A stretch of 64,000 nt of DNA from Ga0077555 sp033764055 (GTDB lineage: Bacteria; Pseudomonadota; Alphaproteobacteria; Rhizobiales; Hyphomicrobiaceae). How positions within the stretch are numbered: the stretch's first letter is position 1; the number at the start of each line of letters is the position of its first letter. The position numbers and the translations under genes were made by a program. The DNA is taken from positions 11,108-75,107 of the forward strand of contig JANRJI010000110.1 in NCBI GenBank assembly GCA_033764055.1, written 5' to 3'. Positions 54,701 to 63,574 of this stretch are shown here, in pieces. The notes beneath the pieces were generated by a model. It saw only the letters and a program-made list of their open reading frames with translations, had not been told where the DNA came from and did not search any database.

Positions 54701-54831
54701 GGCGATGACGGAAGGCCGCTAAGGCGCGGCGAGCCTGCCTCTCGTCTGGAGGCCTGACGCAAGACGGCCTCACCGCGTGCGTCGTCCGGAAGGTTGCGTG
54801 CGGTCGAGCCGACAACCGATTCGTGCGTCAT
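51712..54831 (-). CDS. Fusion of two PLP-dependent enzyme domains (aminotransferase-like + aromatic decarboxylase-like)
   Basis: 1039 residues forming two full fold-type I PLP enzymes in one open frame. The first (about 60-530) resembles a class V aminotransferase-type or cysteine-desulfurase-like protein, with D296 (VVVDACQMR) and the Schiff-base lysine K323 (GSKFAGGPPF). The second (about 560-1039) is a group II decarboxylase (aromatic-L-amino-acid/glutamate decarboxylase type), with H744 (AEVHGC), D826 (FHVDAAFG) and K858 (FDFHKWGHV). Both active-site lysines are present, so both may work. The start is uncertain: ATG at 54831, 54861 or 54885. It is the only such fusion I know; the substrate and product are not predicted. 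It lies 211 bases downstream of no obvious partner on the same strand. Confidence 0.85.
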   Translation of the reverse strand: MTHESVVGSTARNLPDDARGEAVLRQASRREAGSPRLSGLPSSPKSPGGASAASLLPLARSLLALGGDERIAVNSATGRNRYGTPLLPAPEELWFSSSTASAISPAGLDAALAAIDVLITGSGDGQTAQQRADAVRARILDHFGAPGSTAILTASGTEAELIALAVARAVMSRPLTNVVVAPTETGSGVMAAAAGRHFLGTTSLGAATPAGTPLAGLEHADVRVEAIAIRAPDGHPLAAAEIDAAAAQMVATAILAERDVLLHVLDCSKSGLAGLGRDTARALSGIAPGRVLVVVDACQMRAPPDDIRRDLEAGFMVMVTGSKFAGGPPFSGALLLPGALATRLAAAGEPPPPGLAAFSAQADWPAALHGWCRGRLTTAANPGLELRWAAALAELDRYLAFDEAERMIVLGHFEQAVVERAGKALGADAVRVEDAGIPSIVPIAVAKGPDAIARATVLHQRLREPQSWTGDVENASAMARVCHVGQPVALGATAILRVCASAPMLSAVHERMALGASIEDAFAPIATDLDTLFRKWALLAAADLDVAAKPAEAHPRTAVASSPLDPADWNAFRQLGYKALDGMVEHLCGLRDGPVWRPMPTEVRERFNAPLPVAPRDLSAVLADFETSIKPYATGNTHPMFMGWVHGAGTPAGMIAEMLAAGLNANCGGRDHVGIEVERQVVRWAAEMLGMPPNASGVLVTGTSMANFLAVLVARDAALGHGVRRTGLARAGADLVAYTSAEVHGCIGQALELAGIGSDQLRKLAVDDSGALDVDRLETAILADRSAGLVPFLIVGTAGTVNTGAVDPLSRLAEIARREQIWFHVDAAFGALGMLAPGLKPLLAGIEQAQSVAFDFHKWGHVPYDAGCLVVRDREAHRGTFASPAAYLSRLPKGLAAGDTWPCDLGPDLSRSFRALKTWLTIEVHGADRLGAAIEGCCRVARHLADRVESTPGLVLAAPVALNIVCIGLATGGGDVLIPEIIMDLHERGVAAPSLTTLAGRPVIRCAIVNHRTTEADADRLLDEIAISLERLLDARMRH

Positions 54832-54954
54832 GACTGAAACAATGCCTCTCCGGAGGTCCATGAGCCTCGGCGGCAACTGTTCCATAGACTGGTTAATCGA
54901 TGGTGCCGATGGGTATCGGACCGGAACGCTCGAGGCTGGGCGGCCGCCGTCCGG

Positions 54955-55611
54955 CTACCACCAGCCCCGGCGTTGGGCGGTGCGGTCGGGTCGGCGTTCC
55001 GCACCTTCGCGGTCGGCCATCCGCGGCTCGGGAGAGGGAATCGATCGGCGGGTGACGGTCACCCTGGCGCCGAGCGGGATGGCCTCGTAGAGCTCGGTGA
55101 CGTGCTCGTTGTGCATGCGGATGCAACCTTTGGAGACATTGCGCCCGACGAGCCACGGCGCGTCCGTGCCGTGGATGCGATAGTAGGTATGACCGAGGTA
55201 GAGCGCGCGGGCGCCCATCGGATTGAACGGGTGGCCACCGGGCACGAAGGTCGGCAGCCGTGGATTGTCGCGGATCATTTCAGGCGTCGGCCGCCAAGCC
55301 GGGTTCTCGCGCTTGGCGGTCACGATCTGCGTGCCGTCCCAGACATCCTGGTCGCGTGGAGTGGCGATCGGATAGCTGACGGCCTTGCCCGTCTCTCGCA
55401 CGTGGTAGAGGCGGCGGTCGGCGAGGCTGACGACGACGCTGCCGGGCTCGAGCGTCGACGAGACGGTGACGAGCCGGCGGCCTTTGCCGTTGCTGCCGGC
55501 CGCCGGCTGAGCGTGCGCGTGATCGACGGCGGCGGGGCTGACGAGCAGCAACGTGGCGGCAAGCCCGATGAGAGCCAAGGTGGCGGTGGCTGCGCGTGTC
55601 GTTGTGATCAT
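54955..55611 (-). CDS. L,D-transpeptidase (YkuD family)
   Basis: 218 residues: signal peptide (1-35), then a YkuD catalytic domain (about 57-190) with H147 and the SKGCIRMHN motif (160-168, nucleophile C163). It makes 3-3 peptidoglycan cross-links or attaches proteins to the wall in the periplasm. A basic Arg-rich tail of about 25 residues follows the domain. It is upstream of the PLP fusion on the same strand with a gap of about 120 bases. Confidence 0.92.
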   Translation of the reverse strand: MITTTRAATATLALIGLAATLLLVSPAAVDHAHAQPAAGSNGKGRRLVTVSSTLEPGSVVVSLADRRLYHVRETGKAVSYPIATPRDQDVWDGTQIVTAKRENPAWRPTPEMIRDNPRLPTFVPGGHPFNPMGARALYLGHTYYRIHGTDAPWLVGRNVSKGCIRMHNEHVTELYEAIPLGARVTVTRRSIPSPEPRMADREGAERRPDRTAQRRGWW

Positions 55612-55774
55612 GTGCGTCCCCCAGGCCGGCTGGCGACTCGTGTCGGCCGATCGCTATAACTCGCGGCGAGCCTTCAGAGGTCGCCGCAGCGAGACAAGTC
55701 TTCGTGAGGCATTCGTGAGGTCACCGATCAGCCATTGGCCGGGCAAGGAGCCGGCCGCGAGGGGGCTGCCGCCG

Positions 55775-56899
55775 TCAGGCGACCTCGGTGCGATTTTGCA
55801 GCTTGTCGAGCTCCCTGCTCTTGTCCGAGACATAGAGCACGTAGCCGAGCGCACGTGTCGCCTGAGCCGCCTTGGCGATCTTCGCCTTGTCATCGAGGTA
55901 CTCGACGACGAGCACAGGCTTGCCGTCGCGGCGCATCAGGTCGAGTCGCTCGCGAGACCATGCGACGTCGTCGCGGCTGTTCGGTTTCTCGGCGCCGTCG
56001 ATGCCGTAGAGCAGCTCCTCCTTGGCGACCGCGTCGAGCGTGGCCCGGAGCCGGGGGCGCTCGAGCAGCGGCTCGGCGTTCTGCATGATCACCAGAAAGC
56101 CGGGTCGCCTCTCGCGGGCGTAAGTGGCGAGGCGCTCGACGAAAGCTGCCATGTCGCCATCGAGGTCGGGCCGGGTGCGGGCGGCATCGCGCTCGCGGCG
56201 ACGCAGATCCTCGGTCACGTCGCACTTGTCGAGATAGATGCCGTCGAAGCCCTGGGCGATGATGCGGTCGAGGTAGGCCTCAGGGCTGCCACAGAACAGG
56301 GACTGCCAGCCGGCATCCCAAAAGCAGACGGCATAATTCTCGTCCCAGTCGGGGTTCTCGGACAGCAGCCACGCCGGCCGTCGGCGCTTCCAGTCCTTGC
56401 GCCAGTAGTAGCGATAGCTCTCGGCCTCGCCGATCGACAGGTAGGCGGCGACGAGGCGTCGGCTGCCGTCCGGCTTGCGCTTCAGCTTGGTGAGGTCCGC
56501 AGGCTTCAGGGCCGACTCGTCGGTGCCGTCCCTCGAGTAGTCGATGACGAGGACATCGAAGGTCGAGGTGGCGGCGCGCTCGACGTCCAGATCCTGCAAC
56601 TGATAGCCCCAGCTCTGCGCGCGGCCGAGCAGCGCTCCAGGCGAGGCACCAGCGATCGGAGCCGGCGATGGCGACGTCGACGGTGCAGCCGCGGTCGATG
56701 CTGGGCGCGTCTCGCGACCCGGAGGTCTGGACGCCTCGATTGGCCGGTGCTCCGGCGGAGGGATATGGCTTGCCGGCTCGGCGCCAGCATTCGGCTCCGA
56801 AGCTGCCGTCCGGCGCTGCGTCATCCGGCCCATCCAGAAGCCGACAGCGAGCGCGAGCCCGATGAGGGCAACGACGAGGAGAAGGGTGGTGCTCGACAT
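55775..56899 (-). CDS. Membrane-anchored GH114/TM1410-like putative glycoside hydrolase
   Basis: 374 residues: an N-terminal membrane anchor (about 4-22), a Pro/Ser/Ala-rich linker to 95, and a TIM-barrel domain of the MJ1477/TM1410 putative glycoside hydrolase family (GH114-related). SWGYQLQDLDVERAA, DVLVIDYSRDGTDES, AYLSIGEAESYRYYW and FDGIYLDKCDVTED are recognisable blocks, with the acids of GIYLDKCD as probable catalytic residues. Known GH114 enzymes cut galactosaminogalactan. Here an exopolymer or own-surface glycan is possible. The ATG at 56899 gives the anchor start. Confidence 0.8.
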   Translation of the reverse strand: MSSTTLLLVVALIGLALAVGFWMGRMTQRRTAASEPNAGAEPASHIPPPEHRPIEASRPPGRETRPASTAAAPSTSPSPAPIAGASPGALLGRAQSWGYQLQDLDVERAATSTFDVLVIDYSRDGTDESALKPADLTKLKRKPDGSRRLVAAYLSIGEAESYRYYWRKDWKRRRPAWLLSENPDWDENYAVCFWDAGWQSLFCGSPEAYLDRIIAQGFDGIYLDKCDVTEDLRRRERDAARTRPDLDGDMAAFVERLATYARERRPGFLVIMQNAEPLLERPRLRATLDAVAKEELLYGIDGAEKPNSRDDVAWSRERLDLMRRDGKPVLVVEYLDDKAKIAKAAQATRALGYVLYVSDKSRELDKLQNRTEVA

Positions 56900-57113
56900 G
56901 GCAGGCGACGCTCCGGGCTCGAATCGGGTCACGGACTATAGGAGGAGCTGCCGCCTCGGGGATAACTGCTTTGCCTGCTGATGTGCGTTATCGGGTTGAG
57001 CTGGCATTGAAACGATGGGCATGGGAGACGCGCGAGGCGTCCGGCGGTCTGCCGGTCGCGCCCGAGAGCCAGCACCACCAGCGATGGGCCCGGGGCAAGC
57101 CTGGAGACCGAGC

Positions 57114-57848
57114 ATGACGCGTCGCCCGATAACGGAGGAGAATGCCATTGCCGATCGGATCGCCGCCCTTGACTGGGATGCGATCGCCGGTGCGCTCGAC
57201 GCCAGCGGGGCGGCGACCGTCGGGCCGCTGATCCAGCCGGCCGCCTGCCGCGAGCTGGCAGCCCTTTACGACGAGGAGGCGCCGTTCCGCAGCCGGATCG
57301 TCATGGCGCGGCACGGGTTCGGATCGGGCGAGTACAAGTACTTCGCCTATCCGTTGCCGGAGCCAGTGGCCGAGCTGCGTCGCCGGCTTTATGCGCGGCT
57401 CGCGCCGATCGCATCGCGCTGGCTCGCGCGGATGGGCCAGGAGACGGCGTTTCCGGACGTGCATGCGCATTTCATCGCGCGCTGCCATGCGGCCGGCCAG
57501 ACGCGGCCGACGCCCCTGCTGCTGCGCTACCAGATGGGCGACTACAACTGCCTCCATCAGGATCTCTACGGCCCGACCGTGTTCCCGATCCAGGTGGCGA
57601 TCTTGCTGTCGGAGCCGGGACGCGATTTCACCGGCGGCGAGTTCGTGCTGGTCGAGCAGAGACCGCGCATGCAGTCCCGGGCGGAGGTCGTGCCGCTCGG
57701 CCTCGGCGAGGCGGTGATCTTCGCCGTCAACGAGCGGCCGGTCGCCGGCGCGCGAGGTGACTACCGCGTAAAGGTCCGCCACGGCGTGTCTCGCCTCCGC
57801 TCGGGGCGTCGGCACACCCTGGGCGTGATCTTTCACGACGCGACGTAG
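57114..57848 (+). CDS. 2-oxoglutarate/Fe(II)-dependent oxygenase
   Basis: 244 residues with a double-stranded beta-helix. Iron ligands are H148 and D150 (LHQDLYG) and H223 (VRHGVSRL); R232 or R233 should bind 2-oxoglutarate. PIQVAILLSEPGRDFTGGEF matches the prolyl-hydroxylase-like group. The substrate is unknown. The ATG at 57114 follows GGAGACC; the longer frame from 57015 is arginine/proline-rich and less likely. Confidence 0.86.
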   Translation: MTRRPITEENAIADRIAALDWDAIAGALDASGAATVGPLIQPAACRELAALYDEEAPFRSRIVMARHGFGSGEYKYFAYPLPEPVAELRRRLYARLAPIASRWLARMGQETAFPDVHAHFIARCHAAGQTRPTPLLLRYQMGDYNCLHQDLYGPTVFPIQVAILLSEPGRDFTGGEFVLVEQRPRMQSRAEVVPLGLGEAVIFAVNERPVAGARGDYRVKVRHGVSRLRSGRRHTLGVIFHDAT

Positions 57849-57904
57849 GGCAGAGTGCAACCAAACGATCCGCCGGCGCAGCTGCAATGCGCATTTCGGT
57901 CGCT

Positions 57905-59248
57905 TCAGCGCATGACGGCTTGCTCGGCCACCTGCTCCTCGACCCAGCGGGCCGTCGCCAGCAGACGGCCCTCATCGCGGCGCTTGCCGATGAGCTGGAC
58001 GCCGCAGGGCAGCCCCTCGACCGTCATCAGGGGCAGCGAGACGCACGGCACGCCGAGATAGGTCCACATGCCGTTGAAGATGGCGTTGCCGGTGGAGCCG
58101 AGGCCCTTCGGCGCGGGGCCGGTCGAGGACAACGTGACGATCGCCGAGTAGCTGCCGAGCAGGCGCTCCACCTCGCCATAGAGCCGGTCGCGCGCGGCGA
58201 CCGAGCGCACGTAGTCGCCCGCCGGCAGCTTTTCCGCGGCCGCGAGACGCTCGCCGAGAATGGCGCTGACCGCGTTCGGCCGCTCCTTGAACCAGGGGCC
58301 GTAATAGGCCGAGTTCTCGCCGTCCATGATGTTGGCGTGATGCTGAATGATGCCGTCGAGCGCCGGCAGCTCGATCGTTTCGACCGCCGCGCCGAGACGC
58401 TTGACGAAGGCCTCGATGGCGGTGCGGGCAGCGGGCGTCGCCTCGGACCAGGCGGGCGAGCGGAAGAACGCGAGGCGCGGCGGCGCCGCGACGCCCTCCG
58501 CGAGCACGCGCGAGATCACGGGGCGGGCCCGCTCGTAGCTGACCGCATCGGCCGGATCGTATTGCGAGAGGGCATCCGTGATGAGGGCGAGATCGGCGAG
58601 CGAGCGGCCGTAGACGCCGACCGTATCGAGCGTGTGCGATTGCAGCGTCACGCCGGTGCGCGAGATCAGGCCGAGCGTGGGCTTCAAAGCGTGAATGCCG
58701 CAGAACGAGCCCGGGCGGATCACCGAGCCGCCGGTCTGCGTGCCGAGCGCCAGCGGAATCATGCCGGCCGCGACGCCGGCCGCCGAGCCCGACGAGGAGC
58801 CGCCGGGCGTGTGCTCCGGGTTGTGCGGATTGCGGGTCTTGCCGGGAAAGCGATTGGCAAGCTCGGTGGTGACCGTCTTGCCCATGATCACGGCGCCGGC
58901 CGCACGCAAGACGGCAACGCAGGTCGCATCTTTCTCCGGCTGGTAGCCGCGGAAGAGGTCCGACCCGTTCTCGGTCGGCATGTCGGCGGTGTCGATGATG
59001 TCCTTGATGCCGACGGGCAGGCCGTGCAGCGGGCCAAGTCCCGCACCGGAAGCCCGCTGCCTGTCGCGCGCGCGGGCCTGCTCGAGCGCATACGCCGGAT
59101 CGAGATGGGCCCAGGCCTGGACCTCGCCGTCGCGGGCCGCGATGCGATCCAGGCAGGCCTTGGTGTAGGCCTCGGCCGTGAAGTCGCCGCGCGCCATGCG
59201 GTCGCGGGCCTCGGTGGCGGTGAGCTGGACGAGCGTGCTTCCGGACAT
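57905..59248 (-). CDS. Amidase (amidase signature family)
   Basis: 447 residues. The Ser-cisSer-Lys triad is seen as K82 (GIKDIIDT), a serine of GGSSSGSAAG (149-158) and S175 (GTQTGGSVIR). It hydrolyses an unknown amide. The domain starts at about residue 20 with ATEARDRMA. The ATG at 59248 has AAAGGAGCC upstream; the frame runs 11 codons further. It is divergent from the FAD oxidase gene. Confidence 0.92.
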   Translation of the reverse strand: MSGSTLVQLTATEARDRMARGDFTAEAYTKACLDRIAARDGEVQAWAHLDPAYALEQARARDRQRASGAGLGPLHGLPVGIKDIIDTADMPTENGSDLFRGYQPEKDATCVAVLRAAGAVIMGKTVTTELANRFPGKTRNPHNPEHTPGGSSSGSAAGVAAGMIPLALGTQTGGSVIRPGSFCGIHALKPTLGLISRTGVTLQSHTLDTVGVYGRSLADLALITDALSQYDPADAVSYERARPVISRVLAEGVAAPPRLAFFRSPAWSEATPAARTAIEAFVKRLGAAVETIELPALDGIIQHHANIMDGENSAYYGPWFKERPNAVSAILGERLAAAEKLPAGDYVRSVAARDRLYGEVERLLGSYSAIVTLSSTGPAPKGLGSTGNAIFNGMWTYLGVPCVSLPLMTVEGLPCGVQLIGKRRDEGRLLATARWVEEQVAEQAVMR

Positions 59249-59586
59249 GGCGTCGGCTCCTTTGAAAAGCGTGGGGCGCATTGAAGCATGCAGGCGGCCC
59301 CCCTGTCAGGGCCTCGGATGCTCGATTGATCGACAGGAGACCGGCCGAAATGCTGGCGCCCGGCAGCCCGCCGGTGCCATCGAGCGAGCCGGTCCGTGAG
59401 GCCAGCGACGGCCCGACCGGATGAATGAATGCGCCAGGAACCGTGCCAATACTCTGACGGAGGAAGTTCATTTCAGTGCGTCGCCGATGATTGGCATTTC
59501 GGCGGGTGTGCGAATTCGAATCCTCTTGACGGATTTCCATGCCGGGTATGTCCTGAATTCAGATTGACCGGCGGCAGGGTGTTGTC
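59249..59586. other. Divergent intergenic region, amidase and FAD oxidase
   Basis: About 340 bases, visibly AT-richer toward the right end than the genes to the left. It should hold two promoters. No clear operator or hairpin is seen, and open frames crossing it are shadows of the amidase. Confidence 0.4.
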
Positions 59587-60978
59587 ATGATCGAAATATC
59601 AACCATCGATGGCTCGCTCACAGGTATCGGCGCGAACGAGATTGACGAGTTCCGCAGCAGTCTCTCGGGCGGCATAGTTCTCGCCGCCGATGCCGAATAC
59701 GACAATTCCCGCCGCGTCTGGAACGGAAATATCGACCGGCGCCCGGCCATGATCGTTCGCTGCCATGGCATCGGCGACGTGCAACGCGCCGTCAGCTTCG
59801 CCAGCGAGCGCCGGCTGCTGGTATCCGTGCGCGGCGGCGGACACAGCGCACCCGGTTACGGCACCAACGATGGCGGGATGGTGATCGACCTGGCCTCCAT
59901 GAAGGACGTCGACGTCGATCCGGATCGTGCGACTGCCCGCGCCGGAGGTGGGGCGCTGTGGCGCGATTTCGATGCCGCAACACAGGCCTACGGCCTCGCC
60001 ACGACGGGCGGAACGGTCTCGAACACTGGTGTGGCCGGGCTGACGCTCGGCGGCGGCCTCGGCTGGCTCATGGGCAAGCACGGCGCCACCGTCGACAACA
60101 TGATCGCGGCCGACATCGTGACTTCGGACGGCGAGCTCCGGCGCGTCGGTGCCGACCGGAATCCGGATCTGTTCTGGGCCGTGCGCGGAGGTGGCGGAAA
60201 CTTCGGCGTGGTGACATCGCTCGAGCTCCAGCTGCATCCGGTGACGCAGGTGCTGGGCGGCATGGTGCTACATCCGCTCGATGACGCACGGTCGATGCTG
60301 CGCTTCTACAGGGAGTTCTGCCAGACGCTGCCCGATGAGGCGGAGGCCTATGCTGCGCTGTTGACATCGCCGGACGGAATTCCCCTGGCGGCGATGCTGC
60401 TCGGCTACAACGGGCCGATCGACCAGGGCGAGCGGGTCCTGGCGCCCGCCAGGAAGTTCGGCCGCCCGGTCGCGGATCTCGTGACCACGATGCCCTATGG
60501 CGCGCGGCAGTCGATGCTGGATGCGCCGAACGCCGAGCATGGACTGCATCGCTACTGGCGCTCGGCTTTCACGGATCGCCTGTCCGACGAGCTGATCGAT
60601 GCGATGGTGGACGGCGCTGCGCGCTTCAGCTCCCCGCTGAGCGCGCTGTTCCTGTTCTACCTGCACGGTGCGTTGACACGCGTGCCGACGACAGCCACCG
60701 CTTTCGGCGCGCGTCACGCGCAATGGGATTTCGACGCCATCGGCCAGTGGACGAATGCGGCGGAGAGCGCGAAGCATATCGCCTGGATTCGCGATCTATG
60801 GAGCTGCCTGGAGCCGCATCTCCAGGGCAGCGCCTACATCAATCACATGTCTTCGGACGACCGGCCGGAAAAAGTCAGGGCATCGTTTGGCGGCAACTTC
60901 CAGCGGCTGCGCGAGATCAAGAGCAGCCACGATCCCGCGAACTTGTTCCGCATGAATTCCAATATCCAGCCGCGATAG
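59587..60978 (+). CDS. Berberine-bridge-like FAD-linked oxidase
   Basis: 463 residues. An FAD-binding type 4 domain with RGGGHSAPG supplies H86, the likely 8-alpha-histidyl FAD link; GVAGLTLGGGLGWLMG follows where bi-covalent members have a cysteine, so the flavin is probably mono-covalent. The C-terminal BBE block (HMSSDDRPEK, then ANLFRMNSNIQP) is typical. It oxidises an unknown sugar, alkaloid-like or alcohol substrate with O2. The first 200 bases are less GC-rich than the surroundings, a hint of transfer. Confidence 0.86.
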   Translation: MIEISTIDGSLTGIGANEIDEFRSSLSGGIVLAADAEYDNSRRVWNGNIDRRPAMIVRCHGIGDVQRAVSFASERRLLVSVRGGGHSAPGYGTNDGGMVIDLASMKDVDVDPDRATARAGGGALWRDFDAATQAYGLATTGGTVSNTGVAGLTLGGGLGWLMGKHGATVDNMIAADIVTSDGELRRVGADRNPDLFWAVRGGGGNFGVVTSLELQLHPVTQVLGGMVLHPLDDARSMLRFYREFCQTLPDEAEAYAALLTSPDGIPLAAMLLGYNGPIDQGERVLAPARKFGRPVADLVTTMPYGARQSMLDAPNAEHGLHRYWRSAFTDRLSDELIDAMVDGAARFSSPLSALFLFYLHGALTRVPTTATAFGARHAQWDFDAIGQWTNAAESAKHIAWIRDLWSCLEPHLQGSAYINHMSSDDRPEKVRASFGGNFQRLREIKSSHDPANLFRMNSNIQPR

Positions 60979-61181
60979 GTGCGCCACCGGAAGCGCTGTC
61001 CGTCGCGAGGCGCGCTTACCGCGGAGCATGCGAATACGCGCCGTGGAGACGCGCAGGCGGCCCGTGCAGCAGAGCGCGTGTCCTGCCAATCGACGCGTGC
61101 GAAGCCGGGAGCCGTCGGGCTATCATGCCGCCGGCCGCTGCCCAGGCGGGCCGGCACGGCACGACGTCGGAGAGAGGACGC

Positions 61182-61595
61182 ATGGCACGGCACGTGGTCG
61201 CGAAGGTCGGTGAGATCGAGCCCGGCGGACGCAAGTGCGTCGAGATCGATGGGCGCGGCGTCATCGTGTTCAACGTGAAGGGCGAGTATTTCGCACTGTC
61301 CGAGACCTGTCCGCACAAGGGCGGCAGCCTCGCCAAGGGCATCGTGACCGGGCTGGTCCAGTCGGATGGACCAGGCGACTACCAGCACTCGCGGCCCGGC
61401 GAGATCATCCGTTGCCCGTGGCACCAGTGGGAGTTCGACATCAAGACGGGGCGGTCCTATTGCGACCCGCGGCGCATGCGGCTGATGAAGTACGATGTCA
61501 AGGTCGAGCCTGGGGCGTCGCTGGTCGAGGGGCCGTACGTGGCCGAGACATTCAAGGTGGCGGTCGAGGACGACTACGTGGTCGTCGAGGTGTAG
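61182..61595 (+). CDS. Rieske [2Fe-2S] protein
   Basis: 137 residues of a Rieske domain: C43/H45 in CPHKGGSL and C78/H81 in CPWHQWEFD bind the cluster. The inter-motif spacing of 32 residues is longer than usual, with an inserted LVQSDGPGDYQHSRPG. It is probably an electron-transfer ferredoxin for an oxygenase not encoded here. GGAGAGAGGACGC precedes the ATG. It lies between the FAD oxidase and an acyl-CoA dehydrogenase on the same strand. Confidence 0.86.
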   Translation: MARHVVAKVGEIEPGGRKCVEIDGRGVIVFNVKGEYFALSETCPHKGGSLAKGIVTGLVQSDGPGDYQHSRPGEIIRCPWHQWEFDIKTGRSYCDPRRMRLMKYDVKVEPGASLVEGPYVAETFKVAVEDDYVVVEV

Positions 61596-61768
61596 GGCGA
61601 GATGGCGGGTTGCCCCGGAGGTTAGGGGCTCGCAGGATGGCATTCGCCCCAGCCGACCAGCGCTTGCGTGGTGGCCGTCCCGCATCTATCCCAAGGGTCT
61701 AACCTTCCCATGGCCGGCCGGGCGGGCTTCCGCGGCTGCCGGCGCCACCAGCCGTTCCGAGGTTCCCC

Positions 61769-62947
61769 ATGACCGACCAGACCCTCTCGATGCCGCTCGA
61801 GCCGCAGTGGGGCGAGATCCGCGACGGCGTCCGCGCCGTCTGCGAGCGTTTCCCGAACGACTACTGGGTGAAGCTCGACCACGCCGCCGAGTATCCGACC
61901 GAATTCGTCAACGCGCTGACCGAGGCGGGCTATCTCGGCTGCCTCATCCCCGAGGAGTACGGCGGATCGGGCCTGCCGCTGTCGGCCGGCTGCGCGGTGC
62001 TCGAGACGATCCACGAGATGGGCTGCAACGCCGCCGCCTGCCACGCTCAGATGTACACCATGGGCACGGTGCTGCGGCATGGCACCGACGAGCAGAAGCG
62101 GAAGTACCTGCCGGAAATCGCGTCGGGCAAGCTCCGTCTGCAGGCGTTCGGCGTCACCGAGCCGACCACCGGCTCCGACACGACCCAGCTCAAGACGCGC
62201 GCCGAGAAGCGCGGCAACAAGTATGTCGTCAACGGCCAGAAGGTGTGGACTAGCCGGGTCATGCACTCGGATCTGATGCTGCTGCTGGCACGCACGACAC
62301 CCGTCGACCAGGTCAAACGCCGCACGGACGGGCTCTCCGTGTTCCTCGTCGACCTGCGCGAGGCCAAGGGCCGCGGCGTCGAGATGAAGAAGATCGACGC
62401 CATGATCAACCACAACACCTGCGAGGTGTTCTTCGACAATCTCGAGGTGCCGCCGGACGCGCTGGTCGGCGAGGAAGGCCAGGGCTTCCGCTACATCCTC
62501 TCCAGCATGAACGCGGAGCGACTGCTGATCGCCGCGGAATGCCTGGGCGATGGCCGCTTCTTCATCAACAAGGCCACGGAGTACGCCAAGGAGCGCGTCG
62601 TCTTCGGCCGCCCGATCGGCCAGAACCAGGGCGTGCAGTTCCCGATTGCGCGCGCCTATGCCGAGCTCGCTGCCGCCGAGCTCCTCGTCGCCAAGGGCGC
62701 GGCCCTTTTCGAGGCCGGCCGCGAGTGCGGCGCGGAGGCCAACATGGGCAAGATGCTGGCGGCCGAGGCCTCCTGGCACGCGGCCGAGGCCTGCATGCAG
62801 ACTTTCGGCGGCTTTGCCTACGCCCGCGAGTACGGCATCGAGCGGAAGTGGCGCGAGAGCCGCCTTTATCAGACGGCGCCGATTTCCACCAACATGGTGC
62901 TGGCCTTCATCGGCCAGAACATCCTCGGCATGCCACGGAGCTATTGA
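61769..62947 (+). CDS. Acyl-CoA dehydrogenase
   Basis: 392 residues of the FAD-dependent acyl-CoA dehydrogenase family. FGVTEPTTGSDTTQLKT is the signature 1 region, and QTFGGFAYAREYGIERKWRE the second signature. It catalyses alpha,beta-desaturation of an acyl-CoA; the chain is unknown. It uses an ATG at 61769 with no strong GGAG but ATG context consistent. It may be cotranscribed with the Rieske gene, 173 bases upstream, but the gap is large. Confidence 0.92.
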   Translation: MTDQTLSMPLEPQWGEIRDGVRAVCERFPNDYWVKLDHAAEYPTEFVNALTEAGYLGCLIPEEYGGSGLPLSAGCAVLETIHEMGCNAAACHAQMYTMGTVLRHGTDEQKRKYLPEIASGKLRLQAFGVTEPTTGSDTTQLKTRAEKRGNKYVVNGQKVWTSRVMHSDLMLLLARTTPVDQVKRRTDGLSVFLVDLREAKGRGVEMKKIDAMINHNTCEVFFDNLEVPPDALVGEEGQGFRYILSSMNAERLLIAAECLGDGRFFINKATEYAKERVVFGRPIGQNQGVQFPIARAYAELAAAELLVAKGAALFEAGRECGAEANMGKMLAAEASWHAAEACMQTFGGFAYAREYGIERKWRESRLYQTAPISTNMVLAFIGQNILGMPRSY

Positions 62948-63000
62948 CCGGCCGCCGCAGCAGGCGTTCGGGTCTCTGGGCATGACCCGCAACTGCGCTG

Positions 63001-63023
63001 GCGCCGCCGTCATTCGGCGGCGC
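63001..63023 (+). terminator. Hairpin after the acyl-CoA dehydrogenase gene
   Basis: Perfect nine-base arms (63001-63009 and 63015-63023) around a five-base loop, 53 bases after the stop. There is no T-run. It is the probable transcript end. Confidence 0.5.
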
Positions 63024-63574
63024 GACACGTATTGTCGTCTCGTCAGGAAAGCCGCGATGGATAGGTCAAGCTGCTGAGTGCCTCGCGCACGGTCGCTCCT
63101 TCGGCATGCCGGATGTAGAGAGCGGGACCGAGGGACAGCGCTGTGGCGCACGCGCAGGCGACTGCGTGGTCCTCCACTCCGAAGCTGCGCAAGTGAGTGG
63201 CGGATCGACCCCGGCTCACGGTTCATTGTCCATCGCGGCTCCGAAAAACGCCAATCTATCGGGAGCCATTTTTTTCTTCTCCAGTGTCAAAATAGAATTC
63301 ATACGCAAATAGCATTGGATGCTGGCCGGCTGTGCGCAGGACGCCGCATGGCGGTTGATATTTGCAGATGCCCCACATCAGGCGGTGGATCGGATGAGCG
63401 GTAGATCTGATCACGTTTTTGTGACACATCCTGCTCCGTATCTCATGGACACTTTTTTCGTGTCGATGTAGATGGTTGTCACTTTTCCACTCGTCTCCGC
63501 GCCACACATTTGATGGCCCGTTTCAAAGGGTGGAGAAGATATTCGAAGCCAGCATTGGAAAATGGAGTCGCATC
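63024..63574. other. Gene-free, AT-richer region
   Basis: About 550 bases without a convincing gene. It includes runs of seven T near 63270 and 63450 and a small GACAC/GTGTC repeat (63448-63452 and 63460-63464) around T6. Open frames at 63106 and 63256 lack codon bias and protein features. The last part is likely the promoter region of the small secreted protein. Confidence 0.5.

Noticed and set aside
63106..63507. Small open frames on both strands in the AT-rich region
   Set aside because: No ribosome site, codon bias or protein features.
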